NCBI RefSeq assembly: GCF_041222825.1
Contig: NZ_CP139482.1
Coordinates: forward strand, 403,001 to 467,000
Reading direction: 5' to 3'
Length of the DNA: 64,000 nucleotides
Source of the DNA: Candidatus Thalassolituus haligoni
Lineage (GTDB): Bacteria; Pseudomonadota; Gammaproteobacteria; Pseudomonadales; Oceanobacteraceae
Position numbers and translations under genes: made by a program. A model generated the notes under the pieces. It was not told the DNA's origin. It made no database searches and saw only the letters and a list, made by a program, of their open reading frames with translations. Positions 26,133-34,470 of the stretch are shown here, one piece after another (position 1 is the first letter of the stretch; each line of letters opens with the position of its first letter).

Positions 26133-27088
26133 CCGACACTCATCTGGTGCATGGCTGGCGTTTTCGACTGCTGTTACTGTCGGCAGTCATCAGCGCAATA
26201 GGCTATATCGGTTTTGCTCTTTGGGGTGGGTGGCAAGAGGTCTGGCAGGCATTTACTCGTATCGGTGCTACCGCAACATCGGCGGCTTTTATCCTGTCGC
26301 TAATCAATTATGGGCTTCGCTTTATTCGCTGGAATGGCTATTTGGTAGAACTGGGGTGCTCCAGTTTGCCATCTGCGGAGCACTTAAGGATATACCTGGC
26401 TGGGTTTGCACTTACTGCCACACCAGGCAAGGCAGGGGAGGCATTACGGACGGTCTTACTGAAACCCTTGGGAGTGCCTTATAGCAACAGCTTTGCAGCA
26501 TTGGTATCGGAGCGTCTTGCTGATATCGCGGTGGTATTGCTGTTATCGTTGCTGGGCATCGCGGCATATCCGGAATTATTCCCGATAGCGCTGGTATTTC
26601 TGGCAGCGATGGGCGGGTTTGTAGCGATATTAATGCCCGCTCCTCAGCGCTGGGTTCGCTCTGGCTTGAGCCGTAGAAACAGTCAATTTTCTCAATTGAT
26701 GATGAAAGTGGTCAATGTGTTCGCACAGGCTCGCCGCTGTAACCCGCCAGGTATGATTGTAAAAGGCCTGATTTTAGGGGTATTGGCTTGGGCAGCTGAA
26801 GGGTTAGGTTTTTGGTTCTTATTAGAGCAAGTGGATGCCAATATTTCCTGGTATCTTGCTATTTCGATTTATTGCCTTTCCATGTTAGCAGGAGCGGCCA
26901 GTTTTATGCCTGGAGGGATTGGTGGTGCAGAAGCAGCCATGACTGCAATGTTAACGCTTTCTGGTGTGCCGCTACCTATCGCTATTGCTGTTACTGTTTT
27001 GATCAGATTGGCCACCCTGTGGTTTGCGGTGGTCATTGGTCTTTTTCTATTAATACCGTATCTTGCTAAAACAAAAAATGGAAAGTAA
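26129..27088 (+). CDS. Polytopic membrane protein of the UPF0104 / LPG-synthase TM family
   Basis: A 319-residue protein with about eight membrane helices, starting at a GTG that overlaps the SDR stop (GTGA). Family marks include RFIRWNGYL, FALTATPGKAGEALR, LVSERLADIAVVLLL and FMPGGIGGAEAAM. Relatives include the membrane part of lysyl-phosphatidylglycerol synthase, and members often sit beside lipid-linked sugar genes. By position, it may move the polyprenyl-phosphoryl sugar across the inner membrane or assist its transfer; this is inference. The catalytic aminoacyl domain of MprF is absent. Confidence 0.78.
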   Translation: MTDTHLVHGWRFRLLLLSAVISAIGYIGFALWGGWQEVWQAFTRIGATATSAAFILSLINYGLRFIRWNGYLVELGCSSLPSAEHLRIYLAGFALTATPGKAGEALRTVLLKPLGVPYSNSFAALVSERLADIAVVLLLSLLGIAAYPELFPIALVFLAAMGGFVAILMPAPQRWVRSGLSRRNSQFSQLMMKVVNVFAQARRCNPPGMIVKGLILGVLAWAAEGLGFWFLLEQVDANISWYLAISIYCLSMLAGAASFMPGGIGGAEAAMTAMLTLSGVPLPIAIAVTVLIRLATLWFAVVIGLFLLIPYLAKTKNGK

Positions 27089-28208
27089 CGGTTTGACCTA
27101 TGGACTGAGAAAATATAGCTGGACGCTGCTGCCGGTAATACTTGTTGCTATGGTTGCTGGCCTATCTGGTGGTTCTAGTGACTTTAATTTTGCTCTATGG
27201 TCTATCGATTATTCACAGGGGTTTGTAAGGCGAGGGTTGGCAGGAGAAGTTGTTGGCGGTCTGTTTGAGGTACCCTTATCGAAGGAAACCATGGAAGCTA
27301 TCTTTCTTTTTTGTTTTCTGCTTTTCGTATTCGCTTCGCTGCTTTTTTTTATCAGTCTTGGAAGTTTTCCACCGTTTACGTTATTCGTTATTTTGTCGAG
27401 CGGGTTTTATTTTCAGCAGTATGCGTATGATTTGGGTAAACTGGATGTGATTATACTTATGATGGTTATGATAGGGCTTAAAATAATCAATCCAGATAGA
27501 ATGAAAACTACTTTGGTGTTAATTTTTTTTATTACTACTGTTGCGCTATTGATTCATGAGGTCTCGGCACTGTTGTTGGTGCCTATATTCCTTGCAGGTA
27601 TCTGGGTTCAGCCGCTCGAACGGGTCATACGATTTAAATTGGTCAGTGCTTATTTTCTTTATTCCATTCTAATGTTTACTGTTGTATATATTGCCGGTAG
27701 CTCTACAGTAGAAGCATCTGTCAGGTATCAGTCCAGTTCTACTCTCATGCCATTTCTGACGGCTGATAACGATGTTTTCAATATTGCCGGTCGTTCATTT
27801 TATGATAATTTTAGTTGGGCAATGGGACGGCTTATGGAGGAAAAAACAGGATCTCGGGTTTTATTAAATTTGGTTGCTTGTTTTCCATTTTTGATTATTC
27901 TCGGGTCAATGATTAGGGAGTTAATGAAGTTAAAAGTGTCTGTTGTAGAAGTCGTAGTGCTGGTATCGGGTTCAGTGTTATTTCTTTATTTTTTGGGTGT
28001 CGATTTTTATCGCTGGAACGCGTTGTTAATGAGTTTGTTGTTTATACTGCTGGCTTATGTCGGTGGTGTGGTGAAAATAACCTATTCTGTACCCCTGTGG
28101 CTGGTGTGGATCGCACTGGTATTTTCCCTTTGGTCAGGCCCGTTAGGTATTTCTGTGGCCCTGCCATCAAGGTTTTTTCTTTTTTCTGGCCTTGAGGGGA
28201 TTATTTGA
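27078..28208 (+). CDS. Polytopic membrane protein, putative GT-C-type glycosyltransferase (paralogue 1)
   Basis: About 376 residues and roughly nine to ten membrane helices, from the ATG at 27078, which overlaps the previous gene by 11 bases. I do not recognise a named family. The first extracytoplasmic loop contains SIDYSQGFVRRGLAG; later come GKLDVIILM, LLIHEVSALLL and VDFYRWNALLMSLLF. All four have counterparts in the next gene. An acidic residue in the first outer loop is a GT-C feature. Base composition is visibly richer in T and A than in flanking genes, consistent with an acquired segment. If it is a GT-C enzyme, its donor would plausibly be the polyprenyl-phosphoryl sugar made by the preceding genes. 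Confidence 0.65.
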   Translation: MESNGLTYGLRKYSWTLLPVILVAMVAGLSGGSSDFNFALWSIDYSQGFVRRGLAGEVVGGLFEVPLSKETMEAIFLFCFLLFVFASLLFFISLGSFPPFTLFVILSSGFYFQQYAYDLGKLDVIILMMVMIGLKIINPDRMKTTLVLIFFITTVALLIHEVSALLLVPIFLAGIWVQPLERVIRFKLVSAYFLYSILMFTVVYIAGSSTVEASVRYQSSSTLMPFLTADNDVFNIAGRSFYDNFSWAMGRLMEEKTGSRVLLNLVACFPFLIILGSMIRELMKLKVSVVEVVVLVSGSVLFLYFLGVDFYRWNALLMSLLFILLAYVGGVVKITYSVPLWLVWIALVFSLWSGPLGISVALPSRFFLFSGLEGII

Positions 28209-28313
28209 ATTCTGAGTGTTGCAAGGCCAAAATCTGTTTTCTGTATGATACAGTGACCCCAATCAACATAGATTCACGGTCATAAGACGACACCAGTCGG
28301 TGGGACTTTTATA

Positions 28314-29687
28314 TTGATAGTCAGCAAAAATAGCCGCAGTGGGCTTATAAAATATTGGTTACCGGAAGTAGGTCATGCGCTTACCAGTAGGGTCGCTTTT
28401 ACCCTTGCGGTATTGATGTCTGTCGTCGTATCGAGCGTTAAAGGCTGGAGTGGCTTACACAGTTGGGCTATGTCTAACTGGGAAATTAGCTATGATTTTG
28501 GATTTTTCAAACGCGGTTTGTTGGGTACGCTTACGCGGCCGCTACTTGATTCGGGTTGGCTGGGATGGAATCGGACGGATTGGGTGCTCGTTGTGGGGAG
28601 TGTGTTACTGGTTCTGTTTGGCATGTTGGTGGTATGGCTGACTTTACAAGCTGGAAGACAGAGCGGCGGAAAAACCCGGCCCAGCAGAACCGATCAACTT
28701 ATATTGTTGGCGCTGCTGGTATCGCCGTTGATGGTCATGGCATCTAATCTGGTGGGATATCTGGATTATGCTGTTTATCTATTGGGGGCTGGTGCAATTG
28801 GGTGCGCCTTGCAGCGCAAGTACCTTATTGCGACGGGGCTCCTGCTGGTTGCGATACTAATACACGAAGCAGCGCTGTTTGTCGGTTATCCAATAGCCGT
28901 TCTGACTATTATATTTCAGCAAGCAAGACTGGGTCGACACTCGCTGCTGTTCTGGAAATGGCCTGGAGCGGCACAGGTTATGACGTTGGCCCCCTTGCTG
29001 GTACTGGGGTGGATTTTTTACACCCAATCTCATTTTGAGCAGTCAGATGCCTTGCGTACTTATTTGCTGCAACGTTGTGAGCAGGATTTACGCTTGCTGG
29101 ATTTTCGCCCGTCGAAAATCTATCCGGGTGCGGAGCATATGGTCGAGTTGATCATGCACTCGTTCGATGGTTTCTGGCAGGAAGAACTATCCAAAGGGCT
29201 ACAGCGCCTGAAGGATACCGAATCGCTGGTGGTTTTTGGGCCACTTCTTGCCTGGCTACTGCTAGCAACACTGGCAGCTATGGTTGGATTGCCCTTCCGG
29301 CTGTTACTTTCTGTCTTGCTGGTGCTGGCAAGTCTGGCTCCTCTGTTGATGCATTTGATCGCCTTTGATACCAATCGTATTTGGCTAATGCCAGTGGTTA
29401 ACTTGTTGTTCGCCCGCTGGGTTGTGCAGAATTATCAACAACGGCCAGCGGGTTTGCTGGCAGAATTACTGACCGACCTGGGCGCCATAGTATTGATAGT
29501 GGCCTATAGCGTACTAACCCCGATTGTTATGGTGGATGAGTTGATACTGACGCTGTATTTTTATGATTACGTTATTTGGTATGCACTGACGATGCTGGTG
29601 GCTGTCAGTATATTTATTGGTAAATACTATCCGCTCGTTCAGGCCGGAAAACTCGTTTTGGCAGCGAGAACGGCTCAGCTTGATTGA
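28314..29687 (+). CDS. Polytopic membrane protein, putative GT-C-type glycosyltransferase (paralogue 2)
   Basis: A 457-residue protein with about ten membrane helices, distantly paralogous to the gene before it. Matching motifs are EISYDFGFFKRGLLG, VGYLDYAVYLLG, ILIHEAALFVGYP and FDTNRIWLMPVVNLLF. It is longer, with a larger extracytoplasmic insertion near residues 235-300 (EQSDALRTYLLQRCEQDL). The start is uncertain: the coordinate is a TTG with no strong ribosome site, and an ATG near codon 35 lies inside the first hydrophobic segment. It is 105 bases after paralogue 1. The end overlaps metF on the other strand by 13 bases. Confidence 0.62.
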   Translation: MIVSKNSRSGLIKYWLPEVGHALTSRVAFTLAVLMSVVVSSVKGWSGLHSWAMSNWEISYDFGFFKRGLLGTLTRPLLDSGWLGWNRTDWVLVVGSVLLVLFGMLVVWLTLQAGRQSGGKTRPSRTDQLILLALLVSPLMVMASNLVGYLDYAVYLLGAGAIGCALQRKYLIATGLLLVAILIHEAALFVGYPIAVLTIIFQQARLGRHSLLFWKWPGAAQVMTLAPLLVLGWIFYTQSHFEQSDALRTYLLQRCEQDLRLLDFRPSKIYPGAEHMVELIMHSFDGFWQEELSKGLQRLKDTESLVVFGPLLAWLLLATLAAMVGLPFRLLLSVLLVLASLAPLLMHLIAFDTNRIWLMPVVNLLFARWVVQNYQQRPAGLLAELLTDLGAIVLIVAYSVLTPIVMVDELILTLYFYDYVIWYALTMLVAVSIFIGKYYPLVQAGKLVLAARTAQLD

Positions 29688-30511
29688 ATTCCCAGGCGAT
29701 TCCACACCTTCAAACTCGGCTCGGCCTGATTCAGGGTATAAAAATGCAGCCCCGGTGCACCTCCGGCCAGCAAGCGTTCACACATAGTGGTCACCACCTC
29801 GGTACCAAACTGTTGGATGCTGTCGGTGTCATCGCCGTAGGCTTCTAACTGTTTACGAATCCAGCGTGGCAATTCAGCGCCACAACTGTCGGAAAAGCGT
29901 GCCAGTTTGGTGTAGTTGGTAATAGGCATGATGCCTGGAATGATCGGTATCGTAATGCCCATGGCACGCACCCGGTCGACAAACCAGAAGTAGCTGTCGG
30001 CGTTGTAGAAGTACTGGGTAATGGCGCTGTCGGCTCCAGCTTCCACTTTGCGGACAAAGTGTTTCAGGTCATCTTCAAATGAGCTGGCCTGAGGGTGTTT
30101 CTCCGGGTAGGCGGCCACTTCAAGGGTGAACCAGTCGCCGGTTTCTTTGCGAATAAACTCGACCAGTTCATTGGCGTAGCGTAATTCGCTGCTGGCCAGT
30201 CCTGCACCGGAAGGCAAATCACCTCGCAGGGCAACCAGACGGCGGATGCCCATGTCTTTGTAGATGTGCAGTAAATCGCGCAGCTCTGATATTGAATCGC
30301 CGACACAGGACAAATGCGGGGCGGCAGCCATGCCTTGCTGCTGAATACCTTCAACAATGGCCAGCGTACGATCGCGGGTCGAGCCGCCAGCGCCGTAGGT
30401 AACGGAGAAAAACTCGGGGTTGGCGTTGGCCAGTTGATCCCGAACGCGCAGTAACTTTTGGGTACCGGCGTCCGTTTTGGTCGGGAAAAATTCGAAGCTG
30501 AGGGTGGTCAT
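29675..30511 (-). CDS. metF: 5,10-methylenetetrahydrofolate reductase
   Basis: A 278-residue FAD-dependent TIM-barrel enzyme. It reduces methylene-THF to methyl-THF, the methyl donor for methionine synthase. SFEFFPTKT, VTYGAGGSTRD, RRLVALRGDLPSG and FYNADSYFWFVDR are family signatures, with the catalytic Glu in the first motif. It is slightly shorter than E. coli MetF (296), the difference being at the N-terminus. It is the last gene of the metK-ahcY-metF group, 142 bases after ahcY, with its own structured leader. Confidence 0.96.
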   Translation of the reverse strand: MTTLSFEFFPTKTDAGTQKLLRVRDQLANANPEFFSVTYGAGGSTRDRTLAIVEGIQQQGMAAAPHLSCVGDSISELRDLLHIYKDMGIRRLVALRGDLPSGAGLASSELRYANELVEFIRKETGDWFTLEVAAYPEKHPQASSFEDDLKHFVRKVEAGADSAITQYFYNADSYFWFVDRVRAMGITIPIIPGIMPITNYTKLARFSDSCGAELPRWIRKQLEAYGDDTDSIQQFGTEVVTTMCERLLAGGAPGLHFYTLNQAEPSLKVWNRLGIQSS

Positions 30512-30520
30512 CTTGTTCGC

Positions 30521-30583
30521 CTGACGTCAGGTGTCAGACGCTCCATAATGTGGGTGTTTATCTCCAGAGGACAGGCTCTGGAG
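30521..30583 (-). promoter_or_regulatory. metF leader with palindrome and hairpin
   Basis: The 142-base ahcY-metF gap holds a perfect 10-base palindrome CTGACGTCAG (30521-30530), close to the metF start, and a hairpin with perfect 8-base arms CTCCAGAG / CTCTGGAG (30562-30569 and 30576-30583, 6-base loop). Regulatory meaning is unknown. Confidence 0.45.
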
Positions 30584-30653
30584 GGCGTCGAAGGTTTTGA
30601 CGGCTGTTTTGATGGTTATCGGCGTCAGACCTCCGACGTCCAGCGTCAGGCAA

Positions 30654-32036
30654 TCAGTACTTATACGCTTCCGGCTTGTACGGGCCTTCTGCCTTGACGT
30701 TGATATAGCTGGCCTGGGTGGCGGTCAGTTTGGTTATGACGCCCCCAAAACCTTCCACCATGTCTTTGGCCACTTCTTCGTCGAGTTTTTTCGGCAGTAC
30801 TTTTACGTACACGCTTTCGGCTTTTTCGGCTTCCATCAGGTTGGCGAACTGGCGTTCGTACAGGTAGATTTGAGCCAGTACCTGATTGGCGAAAGAGCCA
30901 TCCATGATGCGCGATGGGTGACCAGTGGCATTACCGAGGTTCACCAAGCGGCCTTCTGACAGCAAAATCAGGTGGTCGTCGGTCGATTTGTCACGGTATA
31001 CCTTGTGCACCTGAGGTTTGACTTCGTCCCATTCCCAGTTTTCACGCATATAGGCGGTGTCGATTTCATTGTCGAAGTGACCGATGTTACAAACGACGGC
31101 GCTGCGTTTCAGCTTTTGCAGCATATTCTTGTCGCAGACGTTGACGTTACCGGTGGTGGTAACGATCAGGTCGGTCTTGCCCAGCAGATCACCGTCGACA
31201 CCGTTCAATTCGCCGGTGTTCTCGCCGTTGATGTACGGTGAAACCACTTCAAAACCATCCATGCAGGCCTGCATGGCACAGATCGGGTCGATTTCAGAAA
31301 TCTTGACGATCATGCCTTCCTGACGCAGCGATGCCGCCGATCCTTTACCAACGTCGCCATAGCCGATGACCAGTGCTTTCTTGCCGCTCAGCAGGTGGTC
31401 GGTACCGCGCTTGATAGCGTCGTTGAGAGAGTGGCGACAGCCATATTTGTTGTCGTTCTTGGATTTGGTGACGGAGTCGTTAACGTTGATGGCGGGCACT
31501 TTTAATTCGCCTTTTTCCATCATTTCCAACAGGCGATGAACACCGGTGGTGGTTTCTTCCGAAATACCGTGGATGGCGTCCAGCAGGTGTGGGAAGTCCT
31601 GGTGAACCATCTCGGTCAGGTCGCCGCCATCGTCCAAAATCATATTGGCATCCCATACCTGGTCGCCATCTTTCTTGGCCAGAATGGTTTGCTTGATGCA
31701 CCAGAGGAATTCTTCTTCGGTTTCACCTTTCCAGGCGAATACCGGGATACCGGCAGCGGCAATGGCGGCGGCGGCGTGATCCTGGGTCGAGAAAATATTG
31801 CAGGAAGACCAGCGTACTTCGGCACCCAGATCAGCCAGGGTTTCGATCAGTACGGCCGTTTGAATGGTCATGTGGATACAGCCCATGATCTTCGCACCGG
31901 CCAGTGGCTGGCTTTCCTGGTATTTGCGGCGCAGCGCCATCAGGGCAGGCATTTCGCCTTCGGCGATCTGGATTTCTTTACGGCCCCAATCGGCCAGATT
32001 GATGTCGGCGACTTTGTAATCGGTGAATTGAGTCAT
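30654..32036 (-). CDS. ahcY: S-adenosylhomocysteinase
   Basis: A 460-residue NAD-dependent enzyme that hydrolyses S-adenosylhomocysteine to homocysteine and adenosine, relieving product inhibition of methyltransferases. The substrate domain has [27 protein letters not shown] and the catalytic [13 protein letters not shown] segment; the NAD site near residue 220 is [12 protein letters not shown]. The C-terminal KPEAYKY, which closes the neighbouring subunit's cofactor site, is intact. Length suits the bacterial long form with the insertion near the middle. It lies between metK and metF on the same strand. Confidence 0.98.
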   Translation of the reverse strand: MTQFTDYKVADINLADWGRKEIQIAEGEMPALMALRRKYQESQPLAGAKIMGCIHMTIQTAVLIETLADLGAEVRWSSCNIFSTQDHAAAAIAAAGIPVFAWKGETEEEFLWCIKQTILAKKDGDQVWDANMILDDGGDLTEMVHQDFPHLLDAIHGISEETTTGVHRLLEMMEKGELKVPAINVNDSVTKSKNDNKYGCRHSLNDAIKRGTDHLLSGKKALVIGYGDVGKGSAASLRQEGMIVKISEIDPICAMQACMDGFEVVSPYINGENTGELNGVDGDLLGKTDLIVTTTGNVNVCDKNMLQKLKRSAVVCNIGHFDNEIDTAYMRENWEWDEVKPQVHKVYRDKSTDDHLILLSEGRLVNLGNATGHPSRIMDGSFANQVLAQIYLYERQFANLMEAEKAESVYVKVLPKKLDEEVAKDMVEGFGGVITKLTATQASYINVKAEGPYKPEAYKY

Positions 32037-32163
32037 GTTGGCTCCTGTCTCATTGGGCGTTTAGGTCGGAGGGGCCGCCTTGGCCCCGAAGCGTGTACCA
32101 CGGGATAAATGGCTTCGGTGGCACGCCACCTCCTACCTGTTTGGGTTCTGAATGCTTCGCTTT
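32037..32163 (-). promoter_or_regulatory. Structured 127-base leader of ahcY
   Basis: Between metK and ahcY three stems can be drawn: GGGGCC/GGCCCC (32071-32087), CCGAAGC/GCTTCGG (32086-32118, 19-base loop) and the palindrome GGTGGCACGCCACC (32117-32130). Adjacent stems compete for a few bases, so alternative folds are possible. The conserved core I know for the SAH riboswitch is not evident. AGGAG just before the start is the ribosome site. Confidence 0.45.
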
Positions 32164-33324
32164 TTACAGACCGGCTGCTGCTTTCAGTGTGGCGGCCTTG
32201 TCGGTTTTTTCCCAAGTGAAGTTGGGTTCTTCACGACCGAAGTGACCGTAGGCGGCGGTGGCGCGGTAGATTGGGCGGCGCAGGTCGAGCATGTCGATGA
32301 TGCCTTGCGGACGCAGGTCGAAGTGTTCGCGTACCAGTTCGGCAATTCTGTCTTCGGCAATAGTGTTAGTGCCGAAAGTATTGATGGAGATGGAAGTCGG
32401 TTCGGCTACGCCAATGGCGTAGGACACCTGGATCTCACATTTGTCTGCCAGCCCGGCGGCGACAATGTTCTTGGCGACATAGCGGCCAGCGTAGGCGGCG
32501 GAGCGGTCTACCTTGGACGGGTCTTTGCCGGAGAAAGCACCACCACCGTGACGGGCGGCACCGCCGTAGGTGTCGACGATGATTTTGCGGCCGGTCAGGC
32601 CACAGTCACCCACCGGGCCACCAATGACGAAGTTGCCGGTCGGATTAATGTGGTACAGGGTATCGGCGTGCAGCCATTCGGCGGGCAGCACCGGCTTGAG
32701 AATTTCGTCCATCACCGCTTCACGCAGGACATTCAGCGCGATGCCTTCGTCGTGCTGGGTTGACAGGACAACGGCTTCGACTGCGACGGGCATGCCGTTT
32801 TCATACCGCAGGGTGACCTGGGATTTGGCGTCCGGGCGCAACCAGTTCAGGGTGCCGTTTTTACGCAGTTCGGCCTGTTTTTCTACCAGGCGGTGAGCGT
32901 AGTAGATGGCGGCTGGCATCAATACCGGGGTTTCTTTGGTGGCGTAACCAAACATCAGCCCCTGGTCGCCAGCACCGAGGTCTTTGTTGTCGCCTTCGTC
33001 AACGCCCATGGCGATGTCGGCTGACTGCTTGCCAATGGCATTGATGACTGCACAGGATGCACCATCAAAGCCCACATCCGAGCTGTTGTAGCCAATATCG
33101 AGGATGACATCACGGATCAGGTCTTCAAGATCGACGTAGGTGCTGGTGCGAACTTCACCGGCAACGATGGCCATGCCGGTCTTGACCATGGTTTCGACAG
33201 CAACACGGGCGTAGGGGTCGTCTTTCAGAATGGCGTCCAGTACCGCATCGGAAATCTGGTCAGCCATTTTGTCTGGATGGCCTTCAGAGACCGATTCGGA
33301 GGTAAAAATGGAATATTCGCTCAT
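32164..33324 (-). CDS. metK: S-adenosylmethionine synthetase
   Basis: About 386 residues from the ATG at 33324, which has a GAGGA ribosome site; a start five codons earlier is less likely. It makes SAM from methionine and [35 protein letters not shown] and the phosphate loop [16 protein letters not shown] are all intact, as are the metal-binding Asp and Lys residues within them. Length matches E. coli MetK (384). With AhcY and MetF it covers most of the activated methyl cycle; methionine synthase itself is not in the window. Confidence 0.98.
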   Translation of the reverse strand: MSEYSIFTSESVSEGHPDKMADQISDAVLDAILKDDPYARVAVETMVKTGMAIVAGEVRTSTYVDLEDLIRDVILDIGYNSSDVGFDGASCAVINAIGKQSADIAMGVDEGDNKDLGAGDQGLMFGYATKETPVLMPAAIYYAHRLVEKQAELRKNGTLNWLRPDAKSQVTLRYENGMPVAVEAVVLSTQHDEGIALNVLREAVMDEILKPVLPAEWLHADTLYHINPTGNFVIGGPVGDCGLTGRKIIVDTYGGAARHGGGAFSGKDPSKVDRSAAYAGRYVAKNIVAAGLADKCEIQVSYAIGVAEPTSISINTFGTNTIAEDRIAELVREHFDLRPQGIIDMLDLRRPIYRATAAYGHFGREEPNFTWEKTDKAATLKAAAGL

Positions 33325-33349
33325 GCACGGAATCCTCAATAATAACAGC

Positions 33350-33367
33350 AGAGCAGTCGTCTGCTCT
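33350..33367 (-). promoter_or_regulatory. Inverted repeat in metK leader
   Basis: Perfect 7-base arms AGAGCAG and CTGCTCT around TCGT, between the ArsR-methyltransferase gene and metK. There is no T tract, so it may be a weak terminator or a leader hairpin. Confidence 0.4.
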
Positions 33368-33396
33368 TACAGGGTTGTTGGGTGTCACCTGATCAA

Positions 33397-34404
33397 TCAG
33401 GCGCGATAAAACAATCGGAACTGGATCTGGAATCCATTCCGCAAGCCTAGGTACTGGCTCTGGCCTTCGCTCAAGCCGGATTCGACCGCCCAGGCGGTCA
33501 GGTCATCCGGTTCAAAACCGAGCCAGAGATCCCCGCAGGATTCTCGTGCCCAGGCTTGTTGGTGCCGACACAGGTCGGTCACCAGAAAACAGCCATCGTC
33601 GGTCAGCAAGCGGGCGACGTCGGTAAAGATCGTTTTGGGAGCCGGTACGTGATGCAGCACCATATTGGCGACCACCAAATCGAACTGGTGGCGGTGGCTC
33701 CCGCGAATGTCACTGCTATCGCCCAGCAGGCACGACACGTTGTCGAGCTGTTGCTGGTGAATACGATGCTGCGCCTTTTGCAGCATCGGGGCTGAAATAT
33801 CCAGCGCCAGTACGGTGTCAAACCGGCTGGCCAATGCGGCTAAAAACGCGCCTTCGCCTGGACCAATTTCCAATGCCTGCCGGGTTGGAATATCCATGGT
33901 TGCAATCAGTCGTTCCAACGGTGCGCCATATTGGTCGTAGGACGCAATCAGGTCTTGCTGTTGCTTGAACGCTTCGGCGTTGCGGGCAAAAAATTCGGCA
34001 CAGGCGGCAGCGCGGTTGGCCAGTACTCGCTGCAGGCGTTGCTCGACCTCGTTGTTCTGCGGGTCATCCAGTGCGTCCAGCGTAACCAGTGTGGCGCTCA
34101 GCCATTGTGTCCAGAGGCCGTGACCGGCCAGTAGAGGGCGGCGATAAAAAATACTGTTGCCTTCCCGTTGGCTGCTGACCAATTGTGCCTGGGCCAGAAT
34201 TTTCAGGTGATGGCTCATGCTGGATTGCTTGGTGTCAAACAGCTCGCACAGTTCCAGTACGCCAAATGAGCCTCGCCCCAGTAACTGCACAATGGCCAGG
34301 CGCAGTGGATCTCCCAGAGCCTTGCAGGCGTGTGCCAGCTGCTCGGCAGACAATCTGGCGCTGGCCGCTGCTGTCGTAGTGTGTATCGTCGTAATGGGTG
34401 TCAT
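33397..34404 (-). CDS. ArsR-family regulator fused to a SAM-dependent methyltransferase domain
   Basis: A 335-residue fusion. Residues 18-100 are an ArsR winged helix (CKALGDPLRLAIVQLL, recognition helix SSMSHHLKILAQAQLV). The metal-site sequence of ArsR/SmtB sensors (ELCVC) reads ELCELF here, so this is unlikely to be a metal sensor. Residues about 150-310 form a class I methyltransferase fold with motif I ALEIGPGEGAFLAALA and MVLHHVPAP. Its place directly upstream of metK, ahcY and metF suggests that SAM or SAH bound to the methyltransferase domain controls DNA binding. ArsR-type regulators of SAH recycling (SahR) are known in other Proteobacteria. An operator-like repeat lies just upstream. 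Confidence 0.88.
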   Translation of the reverse strand: MTPITTIHTTTAAASARLSAEQLAHACKALGDPLRLAIVQLLGRGSFGVLELCELFDTKQSSMSHHLKILAQAQLVSSQREGNSIFYRRPLLAGHGLWTQWLSATLVTLDALDDPQNNEVEQRLQRVLANRAAACAEFFARNAEAFKQQQDLIASYDQYGAPLERLIATMDIPTRQALEIGPGEGAFLAALASRFDTVLALDISAPMLQKAQHRIHQQQLDNVSCLLGDSSDIRGSHRHQFDLVVANMVLHHVPAPKTIFTDVARLLTDDGCFLVTDLCRHQQAWARESCGDLWLGFEPDDLTAWAVESGLSEGQSQYLGLRNGFQIQFRLFYRA

Positions 34405-34429
34405 GGGGCGGTATAGTAACAGCTTGGTT

Positions 34430-34457
34430 TTCTATATCAATATTTTTCAATATAGAA
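34430..34457 (-). promoter_or_regulatory. Predicted ArsR/SahR-type operator
   Basis: Perfect 8-base arms TTCTATAT and ATATAGAA separated by 12 bases that are themselves AT-rich (CAATATTTTTCA). It lies 26-53 bases upstream of the regulator's start codon, where it would overlap a promoter. The form (AT-rich palindrome with spaced arms) is typical of ArsR-family sites, implying autoregulation. Confidence 0.65.
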
Positions 34458-34470
34458 GATAGAGGATTGC

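Noticed and set aside
32037..32163. SAH riboswitch before ahcY
   Set aside because: The position fits, but the conserved core I know for that class could not be found in the minus-strand leader. Kept only as a structured leader.
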